Shown: in pieces, positions 1 to 8,313 of the stretch
Position numbering within the stretch: the stretch's first letter is position 1
How the letters are laid out: every line of letters begins with the position of its first letter
Source of the DNA: Pseudomonas lini
GTDB taxonomy: Bacteria > Pseudomonadota > Gammaproteobacteria > Pseudomonadales > Pseudomonadaceae
Direction: 5' to 3'
Length of the DNA: 64,000 nucleotides
Assembly (NCBI RefSeq): GCF_030812475.1
Contig: NZ_JAUSSR010000013.1
Coordinates: 62,001-126,000, forward strand
Position numbers and translations under genes: made by a program
The notes under the pieces: model-generated
What the model saw: the letters and a program-made list of their open reading frames with translations, nothing else
The model's database searches: none
Told to the model about the DNA's origin: nothing

Positions 1-455
1 TTCGGGATGGTGGCGATCGGCGTCTTGAAGTCGACCAGCTGACTCTCGACCTTGCCGTCACGGCGGAAGGTCACGCGACCGGCCAGCGACAGATCACGAT
101 CGAACCACGGCGCCAGCAGCGCGCCGCCATAGACTTCCACGCCCAGTTGCCAGAAGCCCTGGCGTTGCAGTTCCGGCTGGGGCTTGACCCGCAGACACGG
201 GCTGTCGGTGTGGGCGCCGACCAGCCGAATCCCGCCGTGCAGCGGTGAATGACGGCCCATTTTGACCGCGACGATTGAAGAGTCATTACGGGTGACGTAG
301 TAGCGACCATTGGTCTCGGTGGTCCATGGCTCGCGCTCGTCGAGACGTTGATAGCCCGCCGCTTCCAGGCGCTGTACCAGGCTGGCGGTGGCATGAAACG
401 GGGTAGGGGAGGCCTTGAGGAAGTCGATCAGGCCTTGGTTCAACTCTTCGCGCAT
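1..455 (-). CDS. apeB: M18 family aminopeptidase, 5' part only
   Basis: The gene starts at the ATG at 455 and runs off the left edge, so about 151 N-terminal residues are visible. M18 enzymes are di-zinc metallopeptidases that remove N-terminal (often acidic) residues in the cytosol. Family hallmarks are present: MREELNQGLIDFLKASPTPF at the N-terminus, then GAHTDSPCLRVKP, which carries the first metal-binding His and Asp, followed by YGGALLAPWFDRDLSLAGRV. The frame is open across the whole visible part. The next gene upstream on the same strand ends at 531-533, a gap of about 75 bases without a terminator-like hairpin. The family call is firm; the C-terminal half lies outside the window. Confidence 0.93.
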   Translation of the reverse strand, partial: MREELNQGLIDFLKASPTPFHATASLVQRLEAAGYQRLDEREPWTTETNGRYYVTRNDSSIVAVKMGRHSPLHGGIRLVGAHTDSPCLRVKPQPELQRQGFWQLGVEVYGGALLAPWFDRDLSLAGRVTFRRDGKVESQLVDFKTPIATIP

Positions 456-530
456 AAATAGCTCCAGACAGCAATGGAGCCAGTTTAACGTATTGGTCGG
501 GGGCTTTGGGCGCGACGTGACCCGCTCACG

Positions 531-1634
531 TCAGCTCGCCGCCTCGACCCGGTTTATCAGGTACTTCATGATAATCCGCTCATCCTCGGGCTTTTCGGGC
601 CGGGGCAGTTGCGCGGGCCAGCCCTGCTTCGTCTCCAGCAGCTTTTTCTGACGGCCGCGGTCCCAGCGAAGAATCTCCCGCGAGGCACTTTCCCACCATT
701 CGTGGCGGCACGCTGTGTAGTACGGATGATCGGGGGCCGCGCTGCCGTAGAGCAGATCGCGCCCGACCTTTCTCAGCGAGCCGCGCTGGTGCCGCAGCTT
801 CCATTTTATTTTCAGCCGCTGCCAGGCCGAAGGGAAGGGTTTCGCGCGCGGCACATCACGGCACAGCTCGACCAGTTGCTGATTGAACGTCTCGCCATGC
901 AGGGAGAAGAAATGCGCCTGCATCGCATGGAAAAAGCGTTTATCGGCAAAGTAGTGATAGATGGACTTCCTGGTTTCATCCACAGGCTTGCCGTGCAGGG
1001 CGAACGACAGGGCGATCTGCTCGATGGTGTGGATGTCGAAGCCGTCGCGGGTCCATTCGTCGATGAAGCGGATGGACGCGTCGAACAGCGCGGTATCGCG
1101 GTCAGTCACCCCGCACACGCCGCTGTTGAACAGCTTGAAACCGTTTTGCGCAGTAACGCCGTGAGCGCGCAGGCGGCCGCCGAGCTTCAGATAGTCAGGG
1201 CGTTCGTGGACGTCTTTCCAGTCGTATTCGAACCGGTCCATCAGGTAATGCCCGGGTTCAATCCGCTCGAACAGCTGCATCGGGTCGCGGGTGAACAAGG
1301 TATCGGTGTCGACGAACAAGGTCTTTTGCGCCAGCGTCAACCCATGGGCAATCGCGCAGGCCTTGCGGCGATGGTGATAGCCGTTTTCGCCTTGCCACCG
1401 GGTCAGGGTTTCCCGGGTCAGGGTGACGGTTTCCACTGGCCAGCCGGCATAGTCCTGCGGACGATCCGTGAGGATTCTGATGCTCGGCTGCTGGCCGTTC
1501 GTGGCATGGGCCAGCGCGGTCAACATACTGAACTTGGCTTCCCGCCGATACACCTCATGGTCGCCGTAGATCAGGTAGAGCAGCTGGTGTCGGGGTTTTT
1601 CGACGGGTATCGCCAGGAAATCGGTACAACTCAT
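531..1634 (-). CDS. Glycosyltransferase-like hypothetical protein (GT-A type DXD motif)
   Basis: The protein has 367 residues and no signal peptide or membrane segment. Its N-terminal 120 residues read like a GT-A nucleotide-sugar fold: a hydrophobic first strand (LLYLIYGDHEVYRREAKFS), then KTLFVDTDTLF around residue 109, where DTD fits the metal- and nucleotide-binding DXD motif of family 8-like transferases. A later GFKLFNSGVCG resembles the F-N-SG segment of that fold. The C-terminal third is rich in Arg, Lys and Trp. It lies between apeB and rluA on the same strand, with only about 33 bases to rluA. The sugar donor and acceptor cannot be read from the sequence; a role in surface glycan synthesis is inference. 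Confidence 0.7.
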   Translation of the reverse strand: MSCTDFLAIPVEKPRHQLLYLIYGDHEVYRREAKFSMLTALAHATNGQQPSIRILTDRPQDYAGWPVETVTLTRETLTRWQGENGYHHRRKACAIAHGLTLAQKTLFVDTDTLFTRDPMQLFERIEPGHYLMDRFEYDWKDVHERPDYLKLGGRLRAHGVTAQNGFKLFNSGVCGVTDRDTALFDASIRFIDEWTRDGFDIHTIEQIALSFALHGKPVDETRKSIYHYFADKRFFHAMQAHFFSLHGETFNQQLVELCRDVPRAKPFPSAWQRLKIKWKLRHQRGSLRKVGRDLLYGSAAPDHPYYTACRHEWWESASREILRWDRGRQKKLLETKQGWPAQLPRPEKPEDERIIMKYLINRVEAAS

Positions 1635-1667
1635 CCGGATAACAATCCTTTCTCTGAAGCAGTGTAC

Positions 1668-2303
1668 TTAAAACGGTGCCGGGCATTCGAAACGCAAGCG
1701 TTCGCCGGTTTGCGGGTGGGTGAAGCTGAGCATGCTGGCGTGCAGGCACAGGCGCGGCCAGGCAGCCAGGGCCTGTTCGTGTGCATAGAGGCCGTCACCC
1801 AGCAGCGGATGACCGATGGACAGCATGTGCACGCGCAGCTGATGGGAGCGGCCGGTGATCGGTGTCAGTTCGACGCGGCACCAGTCGCCGCAACGTTCCA
1901 GCACGCGCCAGAAAGTCAGGGCGTGCTTGCCGAACTCATGGTCCACCACATGGCGTGGTTTGGTAGGCGGGTCGTATCGTAGGGGCAGGTCGATGCTGCC
2001 ACTGTCGAGTACCGGTTGGCCCCAGCACAGTGCGGTGTAGGCTTTTTCCGTTTCGCGGTCGTGAAATTGTCGCGACAGTTCGCGATGAGTGTCCGGATCA
2101 CGGGCCAATAGAATGATGCCGGATGTTTCCCAATCCAGTCGATGGACGATTCGCGCTTCCGGGTAGCCGTTTTCCTGCAGGCGGGTGATCAGGCAGTCTT
2201 TGTTGTCATCGGCCCGGCCAGGGACGGAGAGCAACAGGGTCGGTTTATCCACCACCAGTACGGCGGCGTCCTGATAGATGATGCGGATGTTGGACAACGG
2301 CAT
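1668..2303 (-). CDS. rluA: Dual-specificity rRNA/tRNA pseudouridine synthase RluA
   Basis: The 211 residues match the short RluA type (about 219 in E. coli) and lack the N-terminal S4 domain of RluC and RluD. The enzyme isomerises uridine in 23S rRNA (position 746) and tRNA (position 32) to pseudouridine. The catalytic motif HRLDWETSGIILLA is intact, its Asp being the nucleophile. VVDKPTLLLSVPGR, EKAYTALCWG, GRSHQLRVHM and HPLLGDGLYA are the other family motifs in the expected order. The minCDE operon lies upstream on the same strand, separated by a REP pair that may end or stabilise the min transcript. Function is assigned from motifs and length. Confidence 0.93.
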   Translation of the reverse strand: MPLSNIRIIYQDAAVLVVDKPTLLLSVPGRADDNKDCLITRLQENGYPEARIVHRLDWETSGIILLARDPDTHRELSRQFHDRETEKAYTALCWGQPVLDSGSIDLPLRYDPPTKPRHVVDHEFGKHALTFWRVLERCGDWCRVELTPITGRSHQLRVHMLSIGHPLLGDGLYAHEQALAAWPRLCLHASMLSFTHPQTGERLRFECPAPF

Positions 2304-2359
2304 TAAAACAGCCTCGTAACAAACGCCAACGGCGGCTCGATCATCTGTACGCCCCTTTC

Positions 2360-2447
2360 TGCAGGAGCCGGCTTGCTGGCGATGCGGGCAACGCGGTGTT
2401 ACTGATACACCGCGTTGATGCTATCGCCAGCAAGCCGGCTCCTACAG
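2360..2447. repeat. REP pair (REPIN)
   Basis: Two inverted copies of the GCAGGAGCCGGCTTGCTGGC type face each other across about 35 bases between minE and rluA. Confidence 0.85.
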
Positions 2448-2496
2448 GACAAAGGGCGCCCGATTGATCGAGCCGCCGTGGCTCCTGTCTGATCGA

Positions 2497-2751
2497 CTAG
2501 CGGTCAGGCAGGGTGATATTGAGTTCCAGGATCGAACAGCTGCCCTGGTTTTCCAGGGCGACGTGCACGTCATCGGACCCGATATTGACGTACTTGCGGA
2601 TCACTTCCACCAGTTCCTTCTGCAAGGCTGGCAAGTAGTCCGGCGTACTGCGTTGGCCGCGCTCATGCGCCACGATGATCTGTAGACGCTCTTTCGCTAC
2701 CGAGGCGGTACTTGGCTTCTTGGAGGCACGAAAGAAGTCAAAAATGTTCAT
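2497..2751 (-). CDS. minE: Cell division topological specificity factor MinE
   Basis: The 84-residue protein has the usual MinE length. It stimulates the MinD ATPase and drives pole-to-pole oscillation, which keeps MinCD away from midcell. The N-terminus MNIFDFFRASKK is the membrane- and MinD-contacting part; ASVAKERLQIIVAHERGQR is the conserved anti-MinCD region; YVNIGSDDVHVALENQG belongs to the dimerising beta domain. The start abuts the minD stop: TAA occupies 2754-2752 and the ATG is at 2751-2749, so translation is almost certainly coupled. It is the last gene of the minCDE operon. Confidence 0.97.
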   Translation of the reverse strand: MNIFDFFRASKKPSTASVAKERLQIIVAHERGQRSTPDYLPALQKELVEVIRKYVNIGSDDVHVALENQGSCSILELNITLPDR

Positions 2752-3564
2752 TTATCTACCTCCAAACAGGCGCTCGAAGAATCCCTTCTTCGTGACATCG
2801 AGGAAGCGATGTTCCACGGATTTACCCAGCAGGCGATCGACCGCATCGCTATACGCCTGGCCGGCGTCGCTCTGATCGTCGAGAATCACCGGCACGCCGG
2901 AGTTGGAAGCCTTGAGTACCGCCTGGGATTCCGGAATGACCCCCAGCAGGGTCACCGCCAGGATTTCCTTGACGTCTTCGACGCCGAGCATTTCGCCGTC
3001 ACTGACCCGTTGTGCGTTGTAGCGGGTCAACAGCAAGTGTTCCTTGATCGGGTCTTCGCCCTTCTCGGCGCGGCGCGATTTGCTGGCCAGCAGGCCGAGC
3101 ATGCGGTCCGAGTCACGGACCGAGGACACTTCCGGGTTGGTCACGATGATCGCTTCATCGGCGAAATACATCGCCAGGTGAGCACCTTTCTCGATGCCGG
3201 CCGGGGAGTCGCAGACGACGAATTCGAAGTCTTCCTTGAGCGCCATCAGGACTTTTTCCACGCCTTCGACAGTCAGCGCGTCTTTGTCGCGGGTCTGACT
3301 GGCGGCCAGAACGTAGAGGTTTTCCAGGCGTTTGTCTTTGATCAGCGCCTGCTGCAGGTTCGCTTCGCCGTTTACCACGTTGACGAAGTCATACACCACG
3401 CGGCGCTCGCAACCCATGATCAGGTCGAGGTTACGCAGGCCGACGTCGAAGTCGACGATAACTGTTTTGTGACCACGCAGAGCGAGGCCGGTACCGATAG
3501 CGGCGCTGGTGGTGGTCTTACCCACACCACCCTTGCCGGATGTAACCACGAGAATCTTGGCCAA
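2752..3564 (-). CDS. minD: Septum site-determining ATPase MinD
   Basis: The 270-residue ParA/MinD-family ATPase recruits MinC to the inner membrane to block FtsZ ring assembly away from midcell. The deviant Walker A GKGGVGKTTTSA starts near residue 10, VIVDFDVGLRNLDLIMGCERR follows, and the switch region CDSPAGIEKGA is present. The C-terminal KKGFFERLFGG is the amphipathic membrane-targeting helix. The start codon is TTG (3564-3562) behind an AGGGGTG ribosome site; no nearby ATG fits MAKILVVTSGKGG. A gap of about 200 bases, in which I see no other feature, separates it from minC upstream, and minE follows without a gap. Confidence 0.97.
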   Translation of the reverse strand: MAKILVVTSGKGGVGKTTTSAAIGTGLALRGHKTVIVDFDVGLRNLDLIMGCERRVVYDFVNVVNGEANLQQALIKDKRLENLYVLAASQTRDKDALTVEGVEKVLMALKEDFEFVVCDSPAGIEKGAHLAMYFADEAIIVTNPEVSSVRDSDRMLGLLASKSRRAEKGEDPIKEHLLLTRYNAQRVSDGEMLGVEDVKEILAVTLLGVIPESQAVLKASNSGVPVILDDQSDAGQAYSDAVDRLLGKSVEHRFLDVTKKGFFERLFGGR

Positions 3565-3765
3565 GGTGTTTCACCCCTAAGGAAAAAGGACATTTAGCCC
3601 CTGAAAAACATCTCTTGAAAAACTACTGCAGTCGGACAGCCTTGGCTGGAATCCGGTTCAGAGCGGCACTTACCTGCGGTAAACACTACTTGTAGCCTTT
3701 TTCCTACTTCGTTTGAGCCGTTTTCGCTACGTTTTAGAGATGCTTGGAAAATGCGGCAGTATCCG

Positions 3766-4503
3766 TTAAAGCCGAATGATGTTCAACACGTCGCCCGACA
3801 GGCTGACCTGCACGCCCGACCCCCACAAAGGGTCGCGCCGCAGATCCTCCGAAACCTTGTAATGGCCTGCGATGGAGACCAGTTCAGCGCTCATCTGCTG
3901 ACAGAAAATTCTGGCTTTGGTGTCGCCTTTGACGCCGGCCAACACACGACCGCGCATCGGGCCGTATACATGGATGTTCCCATCGGCGAGAAGTTCCGCC
4001 CCTGGACTGACCGACGAGACCACCACCAGATCGCAACCCTGGGCATAAATCTGCTGGCCGCCGCGTACGGGCGACGTGATGATCTTGGTCGGCTTGATCG
4101 TCGGCTCCGGCGGTTTTTCCGGTTTTTTCTTCACCTCGCCTTCGTTCGGGTCCAGCGGACGTTCCCGGGCACCGGACGGTGGCAGCACCGGGAGGTCAAC
4201 CGCGATGGCGGCGGCGATGTCCTCGATGCGACTGGCGCGGATCGCCAGGGTGCGCAGGCCATGCTGGCGGCAAATACGCATCAGGCCGGGCAGATCGACG
4301 GCGCCTTCGTGGGGCGGCAGTTTGTCCAGGGCCAGCACCAATGGCGCGTTACTGAAGAAGTTGGGCGCCTGGGCCACCTTGGCGGCCAGTTGCCGATCGA
4401 GGTTCTCGAGGTCGTTACGGGCCAGTTCCAGCACCGTGATGGCAAGCATGCTGCCCTTCAACTGGAACACGGGATCTTGGTCTAGCGGATCGAATTTGCT
4501 CAT
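3766..4503 (-). CDS. minC: Septum site-determining protein MinC
   Basis: The 245-residue inhibitor of FtsZ polymerisation starts at the ATG at 4503 (MSKFDPLDQDPVFQLKG). An in-frame upstream extension to 4569 exists but adds residues absent from the family. The N-terminal domain (to about residue 110) binds FtsZ. A Pro/Lys-rich linker (EVKKKPEKPPEP) follows, then the C-terminal beta-helix domain with VRGGQQIYAQGCDLVVVSSV and GNIHVYGPMRGRVLAGV, which dimerises and binds MinD. It is the first gene of minCDE and is divergent from lpxL, so the 117-base gap to 4621 should hold both promoters. Confidence 0.96.
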   Translation of the reverse strand: MSKFDPLDQDPVFQLKGSMLAITVLELARNDLENLDRQLAAKVAQAPNFFSNAPLVLALDKLPPHEGAVDLPGLMRICRQHGLRTLAIRASRIEDIAAAIAVDLPVLPPSGARERPLDPNEGEVKKKPEKPPEPTIKPTKIITSPVRGGQQIYAQGCDLVVVSSVSPGAELLADGNIHVYGPMRGRVLAGVKGDTKARIFCQQMSAELVSIAGHYKVSEDLRRDPLWGSGVQVSLSGDVLNIIRL

Positions 4504-4620
4504 GTCGGCATACAACGGCTTGTCACTAAAAGTGCCGAGACTTATAACGAGAACGCCCGCGGGCCGCAAGCCGGGTCGAACGATGTAGAATGCGCGGCCA
4601 CTGTCTTGACGGAAGCTTTA

Positions 4621-5553
4621 ATGGATCGCCCGCGTTTTCGAACAGCATTTCTTTCTCCGCGTTTCTGGCCGCTGTGGTGCGGGCTGGGGCTGTTGTGGCT
4701 GATTGTCCAGTTGCCGTACCCGGCATTGCTGGGAATCGGCCGCGCCCTCGGTGCATTGATGTATCGCGTGGCGGGCGACAGACGGCGCATTGCCAAGCGC
4801 AATCTCGAGCTGTGCTTCCCTGAAAAAACCGCCGCCGAGCGCAAGCGCCTGCTCAAGGAAAACTTCGCCTCCACCGGCATCGCCTTCTTCGAGATGGCCA
4901 TGAGCTGGTGGTGGTCGCGCGAACGCCTGGCGAAGCTGGCCCATGTCGAAGGGCTGGAGCATTTGCAAAAGGCACAGCGTGAAGGCAAGGGCGTGATCCT
5001 GATGGCCGTGCATTTCACCACTTTGGAAATCGGCGCGGCGCTGCTCGGCCAGCAGCACACCATCGATGGCATGTACCGCGAACACAAGAATCCGCTGTTC
5101 GACTACATCCAGCGCCGCGGTCGCGAGCGGCACAACCTCGACTCGCTGGCGGTGGAGCGCGACGACGTGCGGGGCATGCTCAAGCTGCTGCGGGCCGGCC
5201 GGGCCATCTGGTACGCACCGGATCAAGACTACGGCGCCAAGCAAAGTATCTTCGTGCCGCTGTTCGGCATTCAGGCCGCGACCGTCACGGCCACCAGCAA
5301 GTTTGCCCGGCTGGGCAAGGCGCTGGTGGTGCCGTTCACCCAGGAGCGCCTGGCGGATGGCAGCGGTTATCGACTGGTGATCCATGCACCGCTCGAGGGG
5401 TTCCCCGGCGAGAGCGAAGAAGCCGATTGCATTCGCATCAATCAATGGGTCGAAGGCGTGTTGCGCGCCTGTCCTCAGCAATACCTGTGGGCCCATCGCC
5501 GCTTCAAGAGCCGGCCGCCGGGTGAGCCTAAACTGTACGCGAAACGCGGTTGA
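4621..5553 (+). CDS. lpxL: Lipid A biosynthesis lauroyl acyltransferase (LpxL/HtrB family)
   Basis: The protein has 310 residues from the ATG at 4621 (MDRPRFRTAF). An in-frame TTG at 4606 would add five residues, but the ATG fits the family better. It transfers an acyl chain from acyl-ACP to the Kdo2-lipid IVA precursor at the inner membrane. One N-terminal membrane segment (about residues 13-40) is followed by the acyltransferase domain: the usual HX4D/E site appears as VHFTTLE, with GMYREHKNPLFD, YAPDQDYG and FVPLFG further on. The ending YLWAHRRFKSRP is typical. It is divergent from minCDE. Whether it adds the first or second secondary chain cannot be told from motifs alone. Confidence 0.92.
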   Translation: MDRPRFRTAFLSPRFWPLWCGLGLLWLIVQLPYPALLGIGRALGALMYRVAGDRRRIAKRNLELCFPEKTAAERKRLLKENFASTGIAFFEMAMSWWWSRERLAKLAHVEGLEHLQKAQREGKGVILMAVHFTTLEIGAALLGQQHTIDGMYREHKNPLFDYIQRRGRERHNLDSLAVERDDVRGMLKLLRAGRAIWYAPDQDYGAKQSIFVPLFGIQAATVTATSKFARLGKALVVPFTQERLADGSGYRLVIHAPLEGFPGESEEADCIRINQWVEGVLRACPQQYLWAHRRFKSRPPGEPKLYAKRG

Positions 5554-5562
5554 TCGATCCCT

Positions 5563-5661
5563 TGTAGGAGCGAGCTTGCTCGCGAAGGTCGTCAACGATA
5601 ATGCTTGAAACCTGACACCCCACGGCGCTCTCAGGTTTTTCGCGAGCAAGCTCGCTCCTAC
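5563..5661. repeat. REP pair (REPIN)
   Basis: TGTAGGAGCGAGCTTGCTCG and its inverted partner lie about 50 bases apart, downstream of lpxL. The inner spacer begins GTCGTCAACGATAATGC, a form of the conserved REPIN spacer. Confidence 0.85.
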
Positions 5662-5728
5662 ACGTTACCGGTATTGTATTAGGCAGGATGGGAGCAATGA
5701 CATTCAATCCAGCACGATGGAGATTGCC

Positions 5729-6901
5729 ATGAGTCCTGCTGAACCCGTCACAGGCTTGATTCTTTCCGGTGGCGGGGCCCGGGCGGCCTATCAGGTCGGT
5801 GTGCTGGCGGCAATTGCCGAGCTGCTGCCGGCGGGGGCGAGCAATCCGTTTCCGGTGATCGTCGGCACGTCGGCCGGGGCGATCAACGCAGTCAGCCTGG
5901 CCTCCGGGGCGATGGATTTTCGCGGCGCCGTCGAAGCGCTTACCGCGTTCTGGCAGGGATTTCGCAGTCACCTTGTCCTGCGCAGTGACTGGCCCGGGGT
6001 GATCCATCAGGCCAGCCGTTTTGTCAGTCACAGTCTGATGGGCATCGGTGCCCAGGTTCCGGTGGCCCTGCTCAACAGTTCGCCGCTGCGCGGGTTGCTC
6101 AAAGACAAATTGAATTTGGGCGGTATTGACGAGGCCATTGCGCAGAAGCAGCTGCAGGCCGTGGCGGTGACCGCGTTCGGTTACGAGTCCGGTCAGGCGG
6201 TCACGTTTTATCAGGGTGGCGGCACCATAGACGCCTGGTTGCGCCATCGACGAATCGGCGTGCCAACCCAATTGACGGTCGAACATTTGTTGGCCAGTTC
6301 CGCCATTCCCTTGCTCTTCGCACCGGTGAAAATCGGCGAAGAATATTTCGGCGATGGCGCAGTACGCCAGTCGGCACCGATCAGCCCGGCCCTGCACCTG
6401 GGCGCCAGCCGCGTGCTGGTGGTGGGTGTCAGCGGCAACCCGCGCGGCGTCGATCCGCAGCAGCCTTTGCAACGGGCCTACACCGGTCAGCAGCCGACCC
6501 TGGCGCAGATCGGCGGGCATATGCTCAACAGCACGTTCATTGACAGCCTGGAAAGCGACATCGAGTTGCTGCAGCGTCTGAATCAGTTCAGTCATCTGCT
6601 GCCCGACGGCACACCGACCCGCGCGCTGGGCGTGGCACCGGTAGAGGTGCTGGTGATTTCACCGAGCCAGCCGATCGACGAAATCGCCGCGCGCCATCGC
6701 CAGGAATTGCCGGCGGCGTTGCGCCTGTTTCTGCGCGGGCCGGGGGCGACCAAGACCAGCGGGGCGGGGGTATTGAGTTATTTGCTGTTCGAGGCGGGGT
6801 ATTGCAGCGAGTTGATTGATCTGGGGCGGCGGGATGCGCTGGCCAAGCGGGGGGAGTTGTCCCGGTTTCTGGGGTTGGCGGCGCCGGTCGTTCCGGCTTG
6901 A
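5729..6901 (+). CDS. Patatin-like phospholipase family protein
   Basis: The 390 residues start at the ATG at 5729, with GGAG seven bases upstream; an ATG at 5717 would overlap that ribosome site. The patatin domain begins at once: SGGGARAAYQVGVLAAI gives the oxyanion hole, VGTSAGAINA the nucleophile elbow (GXSXG as GTSAG), and FGDGAVRQ the Asp of the Ser-Asp dyad. The family hydrolyses acyl groups from phospholipids or lysophospholipids. There is no signal peptide, so it should be cytosolic or peripheral. The C-terminal part after about residue 290 is less conserved. REP pairs on both sides make it look monocistronic. Substrate is unknown. Confidence 0.9.
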   Translation: MSPAEPVTGLILSGGGARAAYQVGVLAAIAELLPAGASNPFPVIVGTSAGAINAVSLASGAMDFRGAVEALTAFWQGFRSHLVLRSDWPGVIHQASRFVSHSLMGIGAQVPVALLNSSPLRGLLKDKLNLGGIDEAIAQKQLQAVAVTAFGYESGQAVTFYQGGGTIDAWLRHRRIGVPTQLTVEHLLASSAIPLLFAPVKIGEEYFGDGAVRQSAPISPALHLGASRVLVVGVSGNPRGVDPQQPLQRAYTGQQPTLAQIGGHMLNSTFIDSLESDIELLQRLNQFSHLLPDGTPTRALGVAPVEVLVISPSQPIDEIAARHRQELPAALRLFLRGPGATKTSGAGVLSYLLFEAGYCSELIDLGRRDALAKRGELSRFLGLAAPVVPA

Positions 6902-6919
6902 GATCGGCGGTGTGGCCAT

Positions 6920-7087
6920 CGTCGGAACGCCGCCCGGAGCAAGCTCGCTCCCACAGGGTTTTGAGTCCTTCACCTGATTGGCGCACGACACAAAACCTGT
7001 GGGAGCGAGCCTGCTCGCGAAGGCGGCGGCCCAGTCAATATTGATGTCGCCTGACACACCGCTTTCGCGAGCAGGCTCGCTCCCACA
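6920..7087. repeat. REP cluster of three elements
   Basis: The first element (6920-6956) is the variant with an inserted GTCGGAACGCCGCCCG segment. The other two (6997-7087) form a regular inverted pair of the TGTGGGAGCGAGCCTGCTCG type. Together they fill most of the gap between the convergent patatin and Tsx-like genes. Confidence 0.85.
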
Positions 7088-7153
7088 GGGATTTCGCTTA
7101 ACTGTCTAACATTAGGGCTTGCTCGCGAAGGCGTCCTCATAGACGCCGCCGGA

Positions 7154-7939
7154 TCAGAAGTGGAGCTTCACCAAAAAGCTCGTCGTGCTCTGATCAGTCT
7201 TGAACACCTGACTGTCCTTGATCCCGTACTTGTCCGACCAATAGTCATACTCGACCCCCACATACAACTGCTTCTCACCGAAATTCAGCGCTTTACCCAA
7301 GTCATATTTAACCTGCGGGTTGAAGTGCAGGTTGGCGTGGTAGTCGCCTTTGGAATTCGAGTCGTTGTCCACTACCCAGTCCATGAAACCATCGATCAGG
7401 ATGTTCGAATCGCCGACCGGAATGGTGTAGGACCAGGCCGGTGTGATTTGCCAGACGTTATCACCGGCACGGCTGCCTTCGGTATGACGCTGATAGAAGT
7501 TCAGCTGGAAGTAGTCGAAGCCCGGGATCGCCAGGTCGAAACCAGGGCCGATCAGGTAGGACTCGGTATCGCCTTCACCGAACTCATAGGTCATGGCCAG
7601 CAACACATCTTTTATCGGGCCGAATTCAATCTTCTGGTCGAGCACCTTGCCCAGGGAAACACGCGGGCTGAACTCACCGTAATAAGTGTTCGGGCCGGCG
7701 TTGAAGTCTTTTTCGCCGTTGTAGAAGATCTTGTCGACGAAGAAAAAGTTATCCCCATAGGTCCAGGCGTCGGCATGTTCGAAGGTGACGGTCTGCTGGA
7801 TGCGCGGGTTGACCTGGAAGTCCTTGCCATACAGGTAGGTCAGGCTGTTGTTCTGCCATTGCAGCAAGTCGGCGGCCATGGCCTGGCCACCGGCCAGCAA
7901 GGATCCCGCGAGCATCAGGCTAGTGCACGTACGTTTCAT
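7154..7939 (-). CDS. Tsx-like outer-membrane nucleoside-type channel, copy 1
   Basis: The 261-residue protein starts at the ATG at 7939 behind GGGAGCAACCG; a longer reading frame from 7969 would put residues ahead of the signal peptide. MKRTCTSLMLAGSLLAGGQA is a Sec signal ending AMA-A. The mature part alternates hydrophobic and polar residues and ends in Phe (FLVKLHF), as expected for a small beta-barrel; WQNNSLTYLYGKDF, EHADAWTYGDNFFF and PAWSYTIPVG resemble the Tsx/OmpK nucleoside channel family. It is closely similar along its length to the next gene (8314-9099). It lies at the 3' end of the urate-degradation block, so uptake of urate, allantoin or nucleosides is a reasonable inference. 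Confidence 0.85.
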   Translation of the reverse strand: MKRTCTSLMLAGSLLAGGQAMAADLLQWQNNSLTYLYGKDFQVNPRIQQTVTFEHADAWTYGDNFFFVDKIFYNGEKDFNAGPNTYYGEFSPRVSLGKVLDQKIEFGPIKDVLLAMTYEFGEGDTESYLIGPGFDLAIPGFDYFQLNFYQRHTEGSRAGDNVWQITPAWSYTIPVGDSNILIDGFMDWVVDNDSNSKGDYHANLHFNPQVKYDLGKALNFGEKQLYVGVEYDYWSDKYGIKDSQVFKTDQSTTSFLVKLHF

Positions 7940-8313
7940 TCGGTTGCTCCCAAAAAGTAGGTGTTCCACGTTATTTTTCTAAGGTCGGCGCTCTGGTCTG
8001 GCGCCTTTTTCTTGAACTGTAAAAAATCATCCAATCGGTCGGCTTCAGTGCTGTTGGCAAGCGCTGCGCCCAGGCTTTCGAAAACACAAAAACTCCCGCT
8101 CGGCTGCTCAAGAGCAGTCGATTGAGAGGGGGGGTGGATTGCCTTGGAACCGTCCAGAGCCGGGATAAGTTGGCTTTCTGGTCAGGAATTAAATCCGGGC
8201 TTTTTTTTAAAGCGGATTCGGGCGGCGGCGGAGAATACTGACTCCTTGGCCAGGTCTCAAGTGTCCTGCAACAGCGCACCGATGACATATTCTGGGCGCG
8301 GTGGCGGGTCATC
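7940..8313. other. Intergenic gap between the two Tsx-like genes
   Basis: This 374-base stretch has one open frame on the minus strand, but its composition is unlike a protein and it has no ribosome site. A run of T/A near 8195 is not preceded by a clear stem. I see no supported gene or terminator. Confidence 0.5.

Noticed and set aside
609..1982. Plus-strand open frame of 457 residues
   Set aside because: It is antisense to the glycosyltransferase-like gene and rluA, both of which have clear family motifs.
7971..8312. Minus-strand open frame between the Tsx-like genes
   Set aside because: No ribosome site, low-complexity composition and no family resemblance.
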